From JAJXUB01 sp047974805 (GTDB lineage: Bacteria; Actinomycetota; Actinomycetes; Actinomycetales; Dermatophilaceae), in NCBI GenBank assembly GCA_047974805.1, contig JBKECS010000092.1, positions 1 to 21,717 of the forward strand: 21,717 nt of DNA. The letters run 5' to 3'. The notes under the pieces are model-generated. The model did no database searches. It had not been told where the DNA came from and saw only the letters and a program-made list of their open reading frames with translations. A program made the position numbers and the translations under genes. Numbering within the stretch: position 1 is the stretch's first letter; each line of letters begins with the position of its first letter. Of this stretch, positions 19,603 to 21,717 are shown piece by piece.

Positions 19603-21717
19603 ATGTCCACAACGCATTCGCCAGAACCCACCAAGGGCAGCACCGGGTCGAACCCAGGAGCCAACACCCCGACCCTGCCCGAGGAGATCGTCACCCACAG
19701 CCTGATCCGGGATGTCGCCCTCCCCCACGGCGGCACGCTAGCCCTGATCACCTTGGACAACGGCCGCGACCACACGCGACCGAGCACCTTCGGTCCGATC
19801 GGTATCGCCGAGCTCTCCGCGGGCCTGGCAACCCTGCGTGAGCGCGCCGAGGCCGGTCAGATTGCCGCTGTCGCGGTCACCGGCAAGCCCTTCGTCTTCG
19901 CCGTCGGGGCCGACCTGTCCGGAGTTCCATACCTGACCCGCAGGGAGCAGGCGGGGGCGATCGCCCGAGCCGGTCACGCGGCCTTCGCGGCCATCCGCGC
20001 CCTGCCCGTGCCCACCTTCGCCTTCGTCAACGGCGCAGCGTTGGGCGGCGGCGTCGAAGCCGCCCTGGCCTGCGACTATCGCACAATCTCGACCGGTGCC
20101 GGCGCGATTGCCCTGCCCGAAGCCTTCCTTGGGCTGGTGCCCGGGTGGGGTGGCTGCTGGCTCTTGCCCAATCTCATCGGAGTGACCAATGCCCTGAAGG
20201 TGATCGTCGAGAACCCCCTGGCGACGAACCGGACGCTGTCCGGCCCCGCCGCGTATGCCTTGGGCATGGCCGATGCCATCTTCGAGCCGGCCGACTTCCT
20301 GGAATCCTCGATCGCCTGGGCAGATGCGGTTATTCGGGGCGAACTGGTGGTCCAACGGCCCGAGATCGACCGGGACGAGGCGGGATGGAATGCCGCCTGC
20401 GACGATGCCCATCAGGCCGCTCTGGTCAAGACCGGCGGGCGGGCACCGGCCCCGCAGCGGGCCATCGACCTCATCCGGGCGGCGCGCACGGCGACCATGG
20501 ATGAGGGTTTCGCCGCCGAGGACGAGGCCCTGTCCGATCTCATCATGAGTGATGAGCTGCGCGCCGGACTCTATGCCTTCGACCTGACTCAAAAGCGGGC
20601 CAAGCGCCCGGCCGGCGCGCCGGACAAGGCGTTGGCCCGACCGGTGACCAAGGTGGGCATTGTCGGGGCCGGGCTGATGGCGAGCCAACTGGCACTGCTC
20701 TTTGCCCGCAAGCTCGGTGTTCCCGTCCTCATGACCGACCTCGACCAGGTCAGAGTTGACCGCGGTGTCGCCTGGGTTCACGGTCAGATCGCCGACCTTA
20801 CCGAGAAGGGACGGCTCTCGGCCGACAAGGCGAGATTCCTGACCTCTCTGGTCTCCGGCGCCACCGACAAGGCCGGGTTCGCCGACGCGGATATTGTCGT
20901 CGAGGCAGTGTTTGAAGAGCTCAGCGTCAAACAGCAGGTGTGGTCCGAGGTCGAGGCGATCGTCTCCCCCGAAACGCTCCTCGCCTCGAACACCAGCTCG
21001 CTGTCCATCACGGCGATGGCGGCCCACCTGACGCACCCAGAACGCGTCGTCGGTTTCCACTTCTTCAATCCCGTCGCAGTCATGCCGCTAGTGGAGATCG
21101 TTGCCGGCGGCCAGACCGATGAGGCGACGCTTGCGACGGCCTTCGCCACGGGCAGGACCCTTGGCAAAACGACGATCCTGGTCAAGGACTCCCCCTCGTT
21201 CATCGTCAATCGGTTGCTCGGACGGTTCCTCGGCGATTTCACCAAGGTCGTCGACGAGGGCACGGCGGAGTCCGTCGCCGATGCGGCTGTCGCTGGGTTG
21301 GCCCCCATGCCGCCCGCGACGCTGCTGCAATTGGTCGGCCCAGCCATCGCCCTGCACAACAGCGAAACCCTGCACGAGGCCTTCGGCGATCGCTTCTATG
21401 TGTCCGCAACGCTGCAACGCGCCGTTGCTGAGAAGGTCGACCTGGCGCAGGCCCGCCAAGCACCGACGGACGCCGTCGCGTTGACCCAGGAGGAGGTGCG
21501 CGTCACCGTGCTGTCCGGGCTGGCCGAAGAAGTCGGGCTTATGCTCGCCGAAGGCGTTGCCCAGGCACCCATGGACATCGATCTGGCGATGATCACCGGT
21601 GCCGGTTTCCAGTTCTGGAACGGCGGCTTGACCCCTCTGCTAGACCGCGAAGGCATTTCCCAGTCGGTGGTCGGTCAGCGATTCCTTCCACCCGGTGTGG
21701 CGTCTCTCCCTCGCTGA
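19603..21717 (+). CDS. fadB: Bifunctional enoyl-CoA hydratase/3-hydroxyacyl-CoA dehydrogenase
   Basis: This 704-residue protein is the alpha subunit partner of FadA. The crotonase domain (about 35-240) has the oxyanion region FAVGADLSG (99-107), VNGAALGGGVE (142-152, E152) and ALPEAFLGL (170-178, E173). These are the two catalytic Glu positions. The NAD domain begins with VGIVGAGLMASQ (351-362) and continues with ASNTSSLS and GFHFFNPV (catalytic H486). KDSPSFIVNRLLG starts the helical C-terminal dehydrogenase domain. Residue 360 is Ala where many relatives have Gly (GLMGS). The first 30 residues are a Ser/Pro/Gly-rich extension. The gene starts 6 nt after fadA, so the two are cotranscribed. 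Its TGA is the last codon of the window. Confidence 0.96.
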   Translation: MSTTHSPEPTKGSTGSNPGANTPTLPEEIVTHSLIRDVALPHGGTLALITLDNGRDHTRPSTFGPIGIAELSAGLATLRERAEAGQIAAVAVTGKPFVFAVGADLSGVPYLTRREQAGAIARAGHAAFAAIRALPVPTFAFVNGAALGGGVEAALACDYRTISTGAGAIALPEAFLGLVPGWGGCWLLPNLIGVTNALKVIVENPLATNRTLSGPAAYALGMADAIFEPADFLESSIAWADAVIRGELVVQRPEIDRDEAGWNAACDDAHQAALVKTGGRAPAPQRAIDLIRAARTATMDEGFAAEDEALSDLIMSDELRAGLYAFDLTQKRAKRPAGAPDKALARPVTKVGIVGAGLMASQLALLFARKLGVPVLMTDLDQVRVDRGVAWVHGQIADLTEKGRLSADKARFLTSLVSGATDKAGFADADIVVEAVFEELSVKQQVWSEVEAIVSPETLLASNTSSLSITAMAAHLTHPERVVGFHFFNPVAVMPLVEIVAGGQTDEATLATAFATGRTLGKTTILVKDSPSFIVNRLLGRFLGDFTKVVDEGTAESVADAAVAGLAPMPPATLLQLVGPAIALHNSETLHEAFGDRFYVSATLQRAVAEKVDLAQARQAPTDAVALTQEEVRVTVLSGLAEEVGLMLAEGVAQAPMDIDLAMITGAGFQFWNGGLTPLLDREGISQSVVGQRFLPPGVASLPR

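Noticed and set aside
737..20259. GTATGCC as a polarity motif such as KOPS or Chi
   Set aside because: The 22 copies split about 12 to 10 between strands, so there is no orientation bias in this window. A non-polar role is still possible.
19738..21060. A 440-codon open frame on the minus strand opposite fadB
   Set aside because: It is a mirror of a gene with strong GC at third positions. The product is low-complexity with no family motif, while the plus-strand frame holds complete catalytic motifs.

Overview
This window is high-GC DNA from an Actinomycetota chromosome. The gene set and order (coproporphyrin-dependent haem genes hemE, hemY and hemQ, then DUF3000 and RNase D, with msrB on the other side) follow the block I know from Mycobacterium tuberculosis (about Rv2674 to Rv2682c). 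Many genes have a TANNNT box 6-8 nt before a GTG or ATG, which is typical actinobacterial leaderless transcription. An order-level guess is Micrococcales (Dermatophilaceae/Intrasporangiaceae-like), but that is inference. I see no phage, integrase, IS element or CRISPR array.

Layout. 1-110: the 5' end of a probable tRNA-Cys and a complete tRNA-Gly(GCC), both on the minus strand; the stop codon of the next gene lies inside the tRNA-Gly. 101-3032: a YihY-type membrane protein, a class III-like polyphosphate kinase 2, and a RibD-C/DHFR-like reductase. 3013-5780: a polysaccharide flippase and a glycosyltransferase, divergently transcribed from back-to-back leaderless promoters. 5803-9158: a two-domain LigD (polymerase plus ligase, no phosphoesterase) translationally coupled to a membrane-anchored alpha/beta hydrolase. 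9307-11166: msrB, then an orphan AbiEi-type DNA-binding protein fused to a PD-(D/E)XK endonuclease domain. This gene is bracketed by two homologous, inverted, nested palindromes. 11167-15547: hemQ, hemY and hemE, with a DUF4349 lipoprotein gene on the opposite strand between hemY and hemE. 15597-18318: an EamA transporter, DUF3000 and RNase D. 18352-21717: fadA-fadB, a two-gene beta-oxidation operon whose last stop codon ends the window.

How the genes work together. HemE, HemY (CgoX) and HemQ carry out uroporphyrinogen decarboxylation, coproporphyrinogen oxidation and coprohaem decarboxylation. FadA and FadB form a trifunctional beta-oxidation complex. The flippase and glycosyltransferase suggest cell-surface glycan export. 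LigD points to DNA break repair, although no ku gene is in the window.

The most unusual material is at 9721-11162. Two copies of a C-rich tract plus a 21-nt identical core plus a double hairpin follow the stop codons of msrB and hemQ in the same gene-relative orientation. Their stems have diverged by paired changes. They flank the nuclease-domain gene, which also has a DnaA-box-like palindrome upstream. Separately, the heptamer GGCATAC/GTATGCC occurs about 22 times, in several codon frames and between genes, far more often than composition predicts.
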